In this document: positions 1-7,613 of the stretch, one piece after another | Layout: every line of letters starts with the position of its first letter | How positions within the stretch are numbered: position 1 is the stretch's first letter | Origin: Asanoa iriomotensis | GTDB lineage: Bacteria; Actinomycetota; Actinomycetes; Mycobacteriales; Micromonosporaceae | Reading direction: 5' to 3' | NCBI RefSeq assembly: GCF_016862515.1 | Contig: NZ_BONC01000081.1 | Coordinates: 1-32,748, forward strand | Length of the DNA: 32,748 nt | The notes under the pieces: generated by a model | Database searches by the model: none | Seen by the model: the letters and a program-made list of their open reading frames with translations, nothing else | What the model was told of the DNA's origin: nothing | Position numbers and translations under genes: made by a program

Positions 1-35
1 CCCGCCGCAGCCCGGTCAGGACTTCGAGACGGACC

Positions 36-1622
36 CTAGCTCTTGGCCGGCTGGCGGTTGAGGCCGTAGGTGAGCGCGTCGACCAGGGCCCGCCAGCTCG
101 CCTCGACCACGTTCTCGTGCACGCCCACCGTCGTCCAGTCACGGCCCGCGCCGTCGTTGGTCTCGACCAGCACGCGGGTGACCGCGCCGGAGCCGTGCGA
201 GCCCTCGAGGATGCGCACCTTGTAGTCGCCGAGCACGAACCTCGTCAGCTCCGGGTAGTGCTTCGACAGCGCCAGCCGGAGCGCCTCGTCGAGGGCGTTC
301 ACCGGGCCGTTGCCCTCGGCTGTGGCGATGACCCGCTCGCCGCGCACCCGGACCTTGGCGGTCGCCTCGGAGACCACCGCCCCGTCCTCGCGGTGCTCGA
401 CCAGCACGCGGTAGGACTCCAGCGCGAACGGCCGCGGCACCTCGCCCAGCTCGCCACGGACCAGCAACTCGAAGCTGGCGTCGGCGGCCTCGAACGACCA
501 GCCGCCCGCCTCGAGGTCCTTGACCCGCTGGGTGACCCGGGACAGCTCGGTCGGATGGCCGGCCAGATCGATGCCGAGCTCGCGGCTCTTGAGCTCGATG
601 CTGGCCCGGCCGGCCATCTCGGTGACCAGGATCCGCATGTCGTTGCCGACGACCGAGGGCTCGACGTGGTTGTAGAGCAGGGGATCCACTTTGATCGCGC
701 TCGCGTGCAGGCCCGCCTTGTGTGCGAACGCCGCAGCTCCCACGTACGCCTGATGGGTGTCGGGTGCGATGTTGGCGATCTCGGCGATCGAGTGGGACAC
801 CCGCATCGCCTGTTCCAGGCAGCCGTCCGGTAGGACGGGCAGGCCCAGCTTGAGTTGGAGGTTCGCGACCACGGCGAACAGGTCGGCGTTGCCGGGGCGT
901 TCGCCGTAGCCGTTGGCGGTGCACTGGAAGTGCTCCACGCCGGCCTCGACCGCGGCGACCGTGTTGGCGACCGCGCACGAGGTGTCGTTCTGGCAGTGGA
1001 TGCCGAGCTGGTCGGCGGTGACGCCGAGCCGCGCGGTCAGGTCGGCGATCGCCGCCGTGATCCGGGACGGCAGCATCCCGCCGTTGGTGTCGCACATGAC
1101 CACGCGTTCCGCGCCGCCCTCGAACGCGGCGGCCACCACCGACGCGGTGTAGGCGGGGTCGAAGCGGTAGCCGTCGAAGAAGTGCTCGCAGTCGAGGAAC
1201 ACCCGGCGGTCGTTCTTGACGAAGTGGGCCACGGTCTCGCGGACCATCGCCAGGTTCTCGTCTCCGGTGGTGCGCAGGGCCCGCTCCACGTGCCGGAGGT
1301 CGGACTTCGCGACCAGGCACACGGCCGGCGTCTCCGCGTCGAGCAGGGCGCGCACCTGCGCGTCCTCGCCGACCCCGACGCCGGCCTTGCGGGTCGCGCC
1401 GAACGCGACGAGCTGGGCGTGCTTGAGGTCGAGCTCCGTGCGGGCGCGCTTGAAGAACTCGGTGTCCTTGGGCATCGCGCCGGGCCAGCCGCCCTCGATG
1501 AAACCCACGCCGAACTCGTCGAGCAGGCGGGCGACGGCGAGCTTGTCGACCACCGAGTAGCTGATCCCCTCGCGCTGTGCCCCGTCGCGCAGCGTGGTGT
1601 CGTACACCTGGTAGGAGGGCAT
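36..1622 (-). CDS. cimA: (R)-citramalate synthase
   Basis: Condenses pyruvate with acetyl-CoA to citramalate, the first step of a threonine-independent route to 2-oxobutyrate and isoleucine. The 528-residue protein opens with the DRE-TIM metallolyase motif YDTTLRDGAQREG (residues 5-17), has the metal-binding HCQNDTSCAVAN region and the NGYGERPGNADL motif in mid-barrel, then HKAGLHASAI, and ends in a LeuA-type allosteric dimerisation domain (GPVNALDEAL, LGDYKVRILEG). Length and the TTLRDGAQ(R)EG signature fit the CimA branch rather than LeuA. I chose the ATG just before PSYQVYDTT; the reading frame stays open 66 codons upstream, but that stretch overlaps a terminator hairpin and a leader ORF and lacks family similarity. 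A GGACGACAGGA stretch precedes the start. Transcription is probably controlled by the upstream attenuator. The allosteric domain suggests isoleucine feedback inhibition (family knowledge). Confidence 0.93.
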   Translation of the reverse strand: MPSYQVYDTTLRDGAQREGISYSVVDKLAVARLLDEFGVGFIEGGWPGAMPKDTEFFKRARTELDLKHAQLVAFGATRKAGVGVGEDAQVRALLDAETPAVCLVAKSDLRHVERALRTTGDENLAMVRETVAHFVKNDRRVFLDCEHFFDGYRFDPAYTASVVAAAFEGGAERVVMCDTNGGMLPSRITAAIADLTARLGVTADQLGIHCQNDTSCAVANTVAAVEAGVEHFQCTANGYGERPGNADLFAVVANLQLKLGLPVLPDGCLEQAMRVSHSIAEIANIAPDTHQAYVGAAAFAHKAGLHASAIKVDPLLYNHVEPSVVGNDMRILVTEMAGRASIELKSRELGIDLAGHPTELSRVTQRVKDLEAGGWSFEAADASFELLVRGELGEVPRPFALESYRVLVEHREDGAVVSEATAKVRVRGERVIATAEGNGPVNALDEALRLALSKHYPELTRFVLGDYKVRILEGSHGSGAVTRVLVETNDGAGRDWTTVGVHENVVEASWRALVDALTYGLNRQPAKS

Positions 1623-1666
1623 GTTCCTGTCGTCCTTTCGAAGGCGGTGGGGCCTGGCGCCGCAAC

Positions 1667-1727
1667 AAAAAGACCCCCCGCGAATGCGGGAGGTCTGCGC
1701 GCTCGGCGGTGTCGGGTGCCGGCGCGC
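1667..1727 (-). terminator. Attenuator hairpins of the cimA leader
   Basis: Read on the minus strand, a first hairpin (1697-1727) pairs GCGCGCCGGC with GCCGAGCGCGC (one bulged A, 10-nt loop). Its outermost base is the last base of the leader-peptide stop codon. Immediately next to it is a perfect 11-bp stem (AGACCTCCCGC / GCGGGGGGTCT, loop ATTC, 1671-1696) followed by TTTTT (1667-1671), an intrinsic terminator placed 44 bp before the cimA start. A terminator between a leader ORF rich in Leu/Ile and an isoleucine-pathway gene is the hallmark of transcription attenuation. I could not find a clear antiterminator pairing. Confidence 0.88.
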
Positions 1728-1759
1728 TAGCTGCCAATAATGAGGGCGAGCTGCGTCAC
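1727..1759 (-). CDS. cimA leader peptide (MTQLALIIGS)
   Basis: A GTG-initiated 10-codon ORF encodes MTQLALIIGS and ends with TAG exactly where the first attenuator hairpin begins. It carries two Leu and two adjacent Ile codons. The Ile codons are ATT, which is rare in this high-GC genome, so ribosome progress should be sensitive to charged tRNA-Ile. There is no usefully spaced Shine-Dalgarno (GGAG is 1 nt from the start), but a promoter-like pair places the predicted transcription start on the GTG itself, so the peptide is probably translated from a leaderless transcript. A TTG 30 nt upstream in frame is an alternative start. The role is inferred from architecture. Confidence 0.78.
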   Translation of the reverse strand: MTQLALIIGS

Positions 1760-1766
1760 GCTCCGT

Positions 1767-1795
1767 ACTTTGCCATGGCCGGGCCGTGACGCCAA
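1767..1795 (-). promoter_or_regulatory. Predicted promoter of the cimA leader
   Basis: On the minus strand, TTGGCG (1790-1795) and CAAAGT (1767-1772) are separated by 17 nt. CAAAGT ends 7 nt before the leader GTG, which would make the GTG the first transcribed codon. The -10 match is modest (3 of 6), but spacer and distance to the start codon are identical to those at the ilvB leader. Confidence 0.5.
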
Positions 1796-1829
1796 CTACC
1801 TGACCACATGTCGGGATCACCCATTGGTG

Positions 1830-1855
1830 GGTTTCACACCCCCTGCGCCGGGTAG
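1830..1855 (+). promoter_or_regulatory. SigF/SigB-like stress promoter
   Basis: GGTTT (1830-1834) and GGGTAG (1850-1855) are separated by 15 nt. This matches the general form GTTT-N14-17-GGGTA recognised by actinobacterial SigF/SigB-type factors. It would give a start near 1862 and a 5' leader of about 40 nt for the PRC-barrel gene. Confidence 0.5.
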
Positions 1856-1902
1856 GAAGTTCTGCGACCAGCTACGACAGTCGATACAAGGAGTGAGGTT
1901 CC

Positions 1903-2259
1903 ATGGCGATGAACGCCTACGATCCGTGGACGTTCCGTGACGAGGCCGGCGTGACCGGCTCCGACCTGGTCGGCTACAAGGTCGAGGCGACCGACGGCGG
2001 CATCGGCAAGATCGACAGCGCCAGCAACGAGGTGGCCGCCAGCTATCTGGTGGTGGACACCGGCGTGTGGATCTTCGGCAAGAAGGTGATGCTGCCCGCC
2101 GGCGTTGTCAACCGCGTCGACCACGAGGACCGGAAGGTCTTCGTCGACCGGAGCAAGGACCAGATCAAGGACGCTCCGGAGTACGAAGCGGACAGCCACG
2201 CCGACGAGGTCTACCGGGCCAAGCTCGGTGACTACTACGGCGGTACCCCCCGTATGTAG
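1903..2259 (+). CDS. PRC-barrel domain protein
   Basis: A 118-residue soluble acidic protein. Residues 15-80 fit a PRC-barrel: GSDLVGYKVEATDGGIGKID, then a strand with SYLVVDTGVWIFGKKVMLPAGVV, then VFVDRSKDQIKDAPEY. This barrel is found in ribosome maturation protein RimM, photosynthetic reaction-centre subunit H and many small actinobacterial stress proteins of unknown function. The ATG has a clear AAGGAG about 11 nt upstream. The upstream SigF/SigB-like promoter suggests induction by stress or at stationary phase. The gene stands alone, divergent from the cimA leader, and is followed by a strong terminator hairpin. No molecular function can be assigned beyond the fold. Confidence 0.88.
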   Translation: MAMNAYDPWTFRDEAGVTGSDLVGYKVEATDGGIGKIDSASNEVAASYLVVDTGVWIFGKKVMLPAGVVNRVDHEDRKVFVDRSKDQIKDAPEYEADSHADEVYRAKLGDYYGGTPRM

Positions 2260-2274
2260 CTCGGTCTCACGGCA

Positions 2275-2311
2275 CACCGGCGCCCGCGGGTCTCTCCGGC
2301 GGGCGCCGGTG
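2275..2311 (+). terminator. Terminator hairpin after the PRC-barrel gene
   Basis: CACCGGCGCCCG pairs perfectly with CGGGCGCCGGTG around a 13-nt loop, 15 nt after the stop codon. There is no U-tract, as is common for actinobacterial terminators. Confidence 0.6.
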
Positions 2312-2353
2312 CGTGTCCATAATGGATTTGCGCGGTCGGCTACCGTGGCACGC

Positions 2354-3073
2354 ATGGAGCCCAACCGGTCCGTCGCCCTGGACGGCGTCTTCAACTTCCG
2401 CGACATCGGCGGTTACGCGGGCCACGAGGGCCGCACCGTGCGGTGGCGGCGCGTGTTCCGCTCCGACTCGGTGCACCGCGTCTTACCGGCCGAGCTGCCC
2501 GCCCTGGGTGTGCGCACCGTGATCGACCTCCGCCGCCCGCACGAGCTGGAGCGCGACGGCCGGGTGGCCGACTTCCCCGGCCTGTCCTACCGGCACATCC
2601 ACCCGGAGCACCCGGAGTGGGAGGTGGCGGACGCCGGCGGCGAGCCGACCCGGTTCATCGCCGACCGCTACCGGGAGCTGGCCGAGTTGGGCACGGCGGG
2701 CATCGCCACCGCCCTCAAGGTGATCGCCGACCCGGTCGCGGCGCCGCTGGTCGTGCACTGCGTGGCGGGCAAGGACCGCACGGGCGTGGTCTGCGCGCTG
2801 ACCCTGTCGCTGCTCGGCGTGAGCGACGAGGACGTGGCGGCCGACTACGCGCTGAGCACGGCGGCGTCGGAGCGTTTCTCGGCCTGGCTGCGGGAGTCGC
2901 TGCCGGCGCTCGAGGTGCCGCCGCTGCCGTTCATGGTGTCGCCCGCGGCGGCGATGCTGCTGTTCCTGGCCGAGCTGCGCGAGCGGCACGGCTCGGTCGA
3001 GGGCTACGCCAAGTTCGCGGGCCTGACGACGGAGGACCTGTCGGCCCTGCGGTCGCACCTGCTGGAGCCGTGA
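2354..3073 (+). CDS. Tyrosine phosphatase of the MptpB/LipA type
   Basis: A 239-residue protein with the phosphatase signature HCVAGKDRTG: Cys136 is the predicted nucleophile, and the P-loop HC-x5-R ends at Arg142. The N-terminal half has NFRDIGGY and the strand VRTVIDLRRPHE, typical of the Y_phosphatase3 family that includes mycobacterial MptpB and Listeria LipA. These enzymes dephosphorylate phosphotyrosine and in some members phosphoinositides; the substrate here is unknown. There is no signal peptide or membrane segment. The ATG at 2354 is chosen; an in-frame GTG three codons upstream is also possible, and neither has a good Shine-Dalgarno. It ends at a terminator shared with the convergent downstream gene. 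Confidence 0.88.
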   Translation: MEPNRSVALDGVFNFRDIGGYAGHEGRTVRWRRVFRSDSVHRVLPAELPALGVRTVIDLRRPHELERDGRVADFPGLSYRHIHPEHPEWEVADAGGEPTRFIADRYRELAELGTAGIATALKVIADPVAAPLVVHCVAGKDRTGVVCALTLSLLGVSDEDVAADYALSTAASERFSAWLRESLPALEVPPLPFMVSPAAAMLLFLAELRERHGSVEGYAKFAGLTTEDLSALRSHLLEP

Positions 3074-3102
3074 CGCCGGCCGTCCATGATGGACGGCCGG
3101 CG
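3074..3102. terminator. Bidirectional terminator between convergent genes
   Basis: A perfect 13-bp stem, CGCCGGCCGTCCA / TGGACGGCCGGCG, with a TGA loop starts directly after the phosphatase stop codon and ends 6 nt before the stop of the convergent gene, so it can serve both. Confidence 0.75.
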
Positions 3103-3108
3103 CTTCCG

Positions 3109-3543
3109 TCACTTCTTGAGCGGCTCCAGGCAGAGCACGTCGCCGTCGCGGCCCTTCTTGCCCATCCAGAGCGACGCCTCGGCCGTCGGGTAGGCGGTGC
3201 AGCTGTTCTGCGAGGCGTCGAAGTCCGCCTCCTTGACGTTCTCGACCTTGCCGGCGACCTTCCAACTGGCGGTCGGGTCGTCGCAGCCGACGGTCTTCAT
3301 GTCATCGGCGGACGCGGCCTCGATGAGGCAGTCGCCGGTCGCGGCCGTGGCCGGGTCACCGGACAGGAACTTCCAGGCGACGCCGGCGACGACCACGACG
3401 ATCGGGACGGCCACACGCAGGAGGATCTTGCCGATGTTCTTGCCCTTGGCCGGCTTGGCCGGCTCAGGGGCAGGAGCGTCGGCGGGCGGAGCGAAGGAAC
3501 CGCCGGCTTGCGGGGCGGCGGAAGGGGTGGCCTGGTCGGACAC
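3109..3543 (-). CDS. Small membrane-anchored protein with four cysteines
   Basis: A 144-residue protein. Residues 1-35 are Pro/Ala-rich and probably cytoplasmic, residues 39-60 form one transmembrane helix (IGKILLRVAVPIVVVVAGVA), and the C-terminal domain of about 80 residues lies outside the membrane. That domain has Cys72, Cys87, Cys115 and Cys138, which could form two disulfides. The layout resembles actinobacterial LppU/SCO3897-like proteins, but I am not sure of the family. The GTG start is chosen because AAAGGAA precedes it and the residues before it lack coding character. It converges on the phosphatase gene. Function unknown. Confidence 0.75.
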   Translation of the reverse strand: MSDQATPSAAPQAGGSFAPPADAPAPEPAKPAKGKNIGKILLRVAVPIVVVVAGVAWKFLSGDPATAATGDCLIEAASADDMKTVGCDDPTASWKVAGKVENVKEADFDASQNSCTAYPTAEASLWMGKKGRDGDVLCLEPLKK

Positions 3544-3859
3544 GGGTATTCCTTTCGATGGATTGCCGACCGGGAACGCTAGACCATCTCCGGCCCGCCC
3601 GTGACCCCGAACGGTCATCCGTTCGGCGCCACCACCCACCCGAACGACCATGCTGGTTTCGGGCTAATCGCCGAGCGGCTCCGCGACCGACCATTTCGGA
3701 CGGTGTGATGTCATGCACTCGGCTCTGACCGCGACCCTCGGCGGAGGCCGCGTTCCGGCGGGAGCGACGGTCGTGCCCACGACGGACCCGGGACAGCCGG
3801 CAACGACGACGACGGCGCGCCGGGAACATCCCGACGCGCCGACGCGGAGAATCTGCTTG
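3544..3859. other. Intergenic region upstream of the small membrane protein and downstream of ilvE
   Basis: No convincing gene is seen in these 316 bases. Its left end must carry the promoter of the small membrane protein. Its right end carries a hairpin (3814-3840; GGCGCG and CGGGA pairing with TCCCG and CGCGCC, one mismatch, loop ACA) 20 nt beyond the ilvE stop, a plausible ilvE terminator without a U-tract. Confidence 0.5.
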
Positions 3860-4954
3860 CTAGAAGACCTTTTCGACCCAGCCGTAGGGGTCGGCGGCGC
3901 GGCCGCGCTGGATGTCGACGAGCTGCTTGCGGATGCCCATCGTCGTCTCACCCGAGCCGCCGTCGCCCATCCTGAACGAGCCGCCCTCGAACCGGACCTC
4001 GCCGATCGGCGTGATGACCGCGGCGGTGCCACACGCGAACGCCTCGCGGATGCGGCCACGCTCGGCGTCGGCCTGCCACTCGTCGAACGCTACCGGGCGC
4101 TCGATGACCGCACGGCCGGCGTCGGTGGCCAGGCGCATGACGGCGTCGCGGGTGATGCCCGGCAGGATCGTGCCGAGCGGCGGCGTGACCAGCGTGCCGT
4201 CGTCGTACACGAAGAAGATGTTCATGCCGCCGAGCTCGTCGATCCAGCGCTGCTCGACCGCGTCGAGGAAGACCACCTGGTCGCAGCCGTTGGCGGCGGC
4301 CTCCTGTTGCGGCAACAGCGAGGCGGCGTAGTTGCCGCCGCACTTCGCGGCGCCCGTGCCGCCCGGCGCGGCCCGCGTGTAGTTGGGGCTCACCCAGACC
4401 TTGACGGGCTTGATGCCGTGCTTGAAGTAGGAGCCGACCGGCGACGCGATCACCACATAGAGGTATTCCATCGCGGGCCGGACACCCAGGAAGACCTCGC
4501 TGGCGAACATGAACGGGCGCAGGTAGAGGCTGGACTCGTCGTCCTGCGGGATCCATTCGCGATCGATGGTGATCAGCTGGCGCAGCGACTCGACGAACGC
4601 GCCCTCGGGCAGGTGCGGCATGGCGAGCCGGGTGGCCGAGGTGGTGAACCGGGCGGCGTTGGCGTCGGGCCGGAACATGGTCACCGTGCCGTCGGCGTTG
4701 CGGTAGGCCTTGAGGCCCTCGAAGATCTCCTGCGCGTAGTGCAGGACCGCGCTGGCCGGGTCCATCTGGATCGGGGCGCGGGCCTCGACGCGGGCCTCGT
4801 ACCAGCCCTTTCCGTCGGCGTAACGGGCCGTGACCATGTGGTCGGTGAAAACCCGACCGAACCCGGGGTCGACCATGAGCGCGGCGCGCTCGGCGGCGGG
4901 TACCGGCTGGGGATTCGGGCGAATCTCGAAGTCGAGCTTGTCACCACCGCTCAT
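3860..4954 (-). CDS. ilvE: Branched-chain amino acid aminotransferase
   Basis: Catalyses the last step of Leu, Ile and Val synthesis, moving the amino group from glutamate to the 2-oxo acids. The 364-residue protein is a fold-type IV PLP enzyme. Motifs in order are EIFEGLKAYR, SLYLRPFMFASEVFLGVRP, the PLP lysine in KCGGNYAASLLPQ (Lys204), FLDAVEQRWIDELGGMN and the phosphate-binding GTAAVITPIGEV near the C terminus. Length fits the long actinobacterial/eukaryotic BCAT type. The ATG before SGGDKLDFEI is preceded by GGAGG at 9 nt; upstream in-frame codons are not conserved-looking. It lies 117 bp downstream of leuB in the same direction and may be co-transcribed with it. Confidence 0.94.
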   Translation of the reverse strand: MSGGDKLDFEIRPNPQPVPAAERAALMVDPGFGRVFTDHMVTARYADGKGWYEARVEARAPIQMDPASAVLHYAQEIFEGLKAYRNADGTVTMFRPDANAARFTTSATRLAMPHLPEGAFVESLRQLITIDREWIPQDDESSLYLRPFMFASEVFLGVRPAMEYLYVVIASPVGSYFKHGIKPVKVWVSPNYTRAAPGGTGAAKCGGNYAASLLPQQEAAANGCDQVVFLDAVEQRWIDELGGMNIFFVYDDGTLVTPPLGTILPGITRDAVMRLATDAGRAVIERPVAFDEWQADAERGRIREAFACGTAAVITPIGEVRFEGGSFRMGDGGSGETTMGIRKQLVDIQRGRAADPYGWVEKVF

Positions 4955-5071
4955 CGCGTTGGACCTCCAGATAAGCCGGCGCGCCACGCCGGCAACGCTG
5001 AATAAGGCTGCGAAAGAAACTTACCCCGAACGGTCGTTCAAGGGCGAGAGGGCGCCGGGCGGCGGACGGGT

Positions 5072-6103
5072 TCAGCCGATCGCGGCCGCGGCGAGCCGAT
5101 CTCCGACCCCGGCGGTGCGCAGCGGAGCGCCGGACGTGCGCCCGGCCAGCTCGGCGGCGACCGCCTCGGCTACTCGGTGTGCGGCGTCGGCGTGCCCGAG
5201 GTGGTCGAGCAGCAGCGACACGGAGAGCACGGCGGCGGCCGGGTCGGCCAGGCCCTTGCCGGCGATGTCGGGCGCGGAGCCGTGCACCGGCTCGAACATC
5301 GAGGGGTGCGCGCGCTCGGGGTTGATGCAGCCGCTCGCGGCCATGCCGATGCCACCGGTCACGGCGGCGGCGATGTCGGTGAGGATGTCACCGAAGAGGT
5401 TGTCGGTGACGACGACGTCGTAGCGCTGCGGCTGGGTCACGAGGAACATCGCGGCCGCGTCGACGTGCTGGTATTCGGTGGTCACGTCGGGGTGCCCGGC
5501 GGCCACCGCGTCGAAGGTGCGCGACCACAACGAGCCCGCGTGGGTGAGCACGTTGGTCTTGTGCACCAGCGTCACCTTGCGCCGCGGGCGACGCTCGGCG
5601 CGCGCGAACGCGTCGCGGATGACCCGCTCGACGCCGTGGCGGGTGTTGAGGCTCTCCTCGGTCGCGATCTCGGCAGGCGTGCCCCGGTGTAGGCCGCCGC
5701 CGGCGCCGGCGTAGAGACCCTCGGTGCCCTCGCGCACCACGATCATGTCGATCTCGCCGGGCTTGACCCCGGCCAGCGGGCTGACGACGCCCGGGAACAG
5801 CCGCGAGGGGCGCAGGTTGACGTATTGGTCGAAGACGAAGCGGAGCTTGAGCAGCAGGCCGCGCTCGAGCACGCCCGGCGGCACGGTCGGGTCGCCGACG
5901 GCGCCGAGCAGGATCGCGTCGTGCCCGCGCAGCTCCTCGATCACCGAGTCGGGCAGCACCTCGCCGGTGCGGTGGTAACGCGCGGCGCCGAGGTCGTATT
6001 CGGTCGCCTCGACCCCGGGGAGCACCGCGTCGAGCACCTTGCGCGCCTGGCCGATCACCTCGGGACCGATGCCGTCGCCGGCGACCACCGCGATCCGCGC
6101 CAC
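5072..6103 (-). CDS. leuB: 3-isopropylmalate dehydrogenase
   Basis: Oxidatively decarboxylates 3-isopropylmalate in leucine synthesis. In a citramalate-route organism it probably also acts on methylmalate (2-oxobutyrate formation). The 343-residue protein starts [15 protein letters not shown], has the substrate-binding arginines of [11 protein letters not shown] and [12 protein letters not shown], the catalytic lysine in [11 protein letters not shown], the metal aspartates of [11 protein letters not shown] and the NAD-specific C-terminal [18 protein letters not shown]. The GTG start is supported by AAGGAGCAG upstream and by the usual N terminus of the family; a more distal ATG would add 11 atypical residues. 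The region upstream (6104-6282) is AT-rich for this genome near 6129-6150 and holds the divergent control regions of leuB and the flavin transferase gene. Confidence 0.94.
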   Translation of the reverse strand: MARIAVVAGDGIGPEVIGQARKVLDAVLPGVEATEYDLGAARYHRTGEVLPDSVIEELRGHDAILLGAVGDPTVPPGVLERGLLLKLRFVFDQYVNLRPSRLFPGVVSPLAGVKPGEIDMIVVREGTEGLYAGAGGGLHRGTPAEIATEESLNTRHGVERVIRDAFARAERRPRRKVTLVHKTNVLTHAGSLWSRTFDAVAAGHPDVTTEYQHVDAAAMFLVTQPQRYDVVVTDNLFGDILTDIAAAVTGGIGMAASGCINPERAHPSMFEPVHGSAPDIAGKGLADPAAAVLSVSLLLDHLGHADAAHRVAEAVAAELAGRTSGAPLRTAGVGDRLAAAAIG

Positions 6104-6282
6104 TGACTGCTCCTTCGTCGGGGAATGCACTAACAAACGTTAAGCTATCGTCCCGCCAACCGGTATGCGGCTCCCACGATGCGGAATCGGGCAGAGTTAC
6201 CCAGGAAACTCTCAGCCGGTGCTCATGCCACCGTCACCCGCAAATCTTAGGTTTAGGCCAGTCTCAGCTGGAAGGGGGCCAG

Positions 6283-7089
6283 ATGCGCCCAGACCTGCGC
6301 CTCGGTGGCGGGCCAGCCAGCACCTCCGCTCACTCCGCCGCCGCCAACGGCGGCCTCGTCGCGCACCACTCGGTGCAGACCTCGACCGCGGGCTTCACGT
6401 TGACCATGGTGAGCCCGCCCTCGATGAGTCGCCGCGCGCTGGCCGCCACGATCGCCGACGCGGTCGGCGAGCTACGCGCGATCGACGTGGCCTACAGCCC
6501 ACTGCGCGAGTCGAGCCTGGTCGCGCGCCTGCGCCGGGGCGAGATCGCGCCCGACGCCTACGCACCCCTCGCCGACCTGATCGCCCGCTGCGACGCCATG
6601 CGCGCGGCGACGGACGGTTGGTTCGACGCCTGGTCGGCACCCGGCGGCTTCGACCCGAGCGCGCTCGTCAAGGGCTGGGCCATGGAACGAGCCGCCGCCC
6701 GGGTCCGGGCCGCCGGCATCAACGACTACGCGGTCGCGAGTGGCGGTGACCTGACGGTACGCGGCAACGCACCGCACGGCGGCCCGTGGCGGGTCGCGGT
6801 GCACCACCCGTACGAGGGTCGCCGCAAGCCGGTCCTGCTCGAGCTGACGTCGGGCGCGATCGGCACGAGCGGCGTGACGGGCCGGGCGGGTCACGTGATC
6901 GACCCACACCGCGCCAGTCCGGTCGACGAGCTCCGCGCGGCCACGGTGATGGGCCCTGACCTGGCCGTGGCCGACGCGTACGCGACGGCGTTGTATGCGG
7001 CCGGCGACGCGGGCCTGGCCTGGTTCCCGACACCCGACGGCTACACCGCGAGCCTGCTACCGAGTCCAACCGCGACACGCGGTGCGTGA
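6283..7089 (+). CDS. apbE: FAD:protein FMN transferase (ApbE family)
   Basis: ApbE-type enzymes move FMN from FAD onto a Thr/Ser of target proteins such as Rnf/Nqr subunits or FMN-binding-domain proteins. This 268-residue protein has the family landmarks FDPSALVKGWAMERAA (about 125-140), NDYAVASGGDLTVRG, and the Mg/FAD site AIGTSGVTGRAGHVIDPH followed by ATVMGPDLAVADAYATAL. It lacks a lipoprotein signal, so it is predicted to be cytoplasmic. It is somewhat shorter than classical ApbE (about 300-350). The ATG has GAAGGGGG five nt upstream. No FMN-binding-domain acceptor or ferric reductase gene is next to it, although these often accompany actinobacterial apbE genes. Confidence 0.85.
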   Translation: MRPDLRLGGGPASTSAHSAAANGGLVAHHSVQTSTAGFTLTMVSPPSMSRRALAATIADAVGELRAIDVAYSPLRESSLVARLRRGEIAPDAYAPLADLIARCDAMRAATDGWFDAWSAPGGFDPSALVKGWAMERAAARVRAAGINDYAVASGGDLTVRGNAPHGGPWRVAVHHPYEGRRKPVLLELTSGAIGTSGVTGRAGHVIDPHRASPVDELRAATVMGPDLAVADAYATALYAAGDAGLAWFPTPDGYTASLLPSPTATRGA

Positions 7090-7240
7090 GTGACCCTTGC
7101 GCACGCTTGCGTCGAATCGATAGCGTGTTCGAGCAGTTACGCAGTGAGGTTTCCGGCGCGGAACGGTCTTCGGGTGACCACTTCGGCGTCTTCGCTCGTA
7201 GCCACCCACCGTGGTGCGCAAGCCAGCGCACGCGAACGTT

Positions 7241-7286
7241 GATCAGCTCCCCAACCGCCATTGCCGAGGCGATTGGGGAGCTGATC
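7241..7286. repeat. Inverted repeat, 18-bp stem with one mismatch
   Basis: GATCAGCTCCCCAA (7241-7254) is perfectly complementary to TTGGGGAGCTGATC (7273-7286). After one mismatch the stem continues CGCC / GGCG around an 8-nt loop. No U-tract follows on either strand, and it is about 150 bp past the upstream stop codon, so a terminator role is uncertain. Confidence 0.8.
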
Positions 7287-7502
7287 GCATTTCAGCGCCT
7301 TCAGCCGACGCTCGGCGCGTGGGAACCGTCAACTGTTGGTCAACGGCGATGCGACCCATGTAGAACCGCCCTCAATCCGCAGCGAAAGCGCACCGCGAGA
7401 CGAGAAGCTCTGGCGACACGAATGGCGAGACGGTAAAGCGCAAACCGTCGCGACGACCGCATGCGGGACGGCGCCTGGACACGTGAGGGAGCGTAGGGGC
7501 GC

Positions 7503-7568
7503 GGTCGTGTTCCGCGACGCCGGGCCGCCGAGCGAAGCAAGGGCGGCCCGGCGTCGCGGAACACGACC
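7503..7568. repeat. Perfect 27-bp inverted repeat
   Basis: The arms 7503-7529 and 7542-7568 are exact reverse complements over 27 bp with a 12-nt loop (GAGCGAAGCAAG). This is far longer than ordinary terminators here. No poly-U follows and it ends 45 bp before the start of the next gene. It could be a very stable RNA hairpin, a small non-autonomous mobile element or a REP-like sequence. No flanking target duplication was obvious. Confidence 0.88.
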
Positions 7569-7613
7569 TCCTCGGCGCCCCGAAGCGACCGAACCATATG
7601 GCACAGTGTCGCA

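Larger units (their letters stand above)
7090..7613. other. Non-coding stretch with two large inverted repeats
   Basis: These 524 bases between the flavin transferase and the small hypothetical gene contain no convincing CDS: the open frames lack the strong G/C bias at third positions seen in neighbours and resemble nothing I know. They carry two long stem-loops (7241-7286 and 7503-7568) and a small one (GTGCGC / GCGCAC at 7214-7231). Promoter elements for the hypothetical gene must lie in 7569-7613. Confidence 0.6.

Noticed and set aside
1623-1820. 66-codon N-terminal extension of citramalate synthase
   Set aside because: It crosses the terminator hairpin and leader ORF and lacks similarity to the family. 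The start at 1622 fits known CimA proteins.
6104-6282. Leader peptide or attenuator for leuB
   Set aside because: No terminator hairpin with U-tract and no Leu-rich short ORF were found upstream of leuB on the minus strand.
7086-7436. Open frame of 116 codons after the flavin transferase gene
   Set aside because: It lacks the third-position G/C bias of real genes here, spans an inverted repeat and resembles nothing known.
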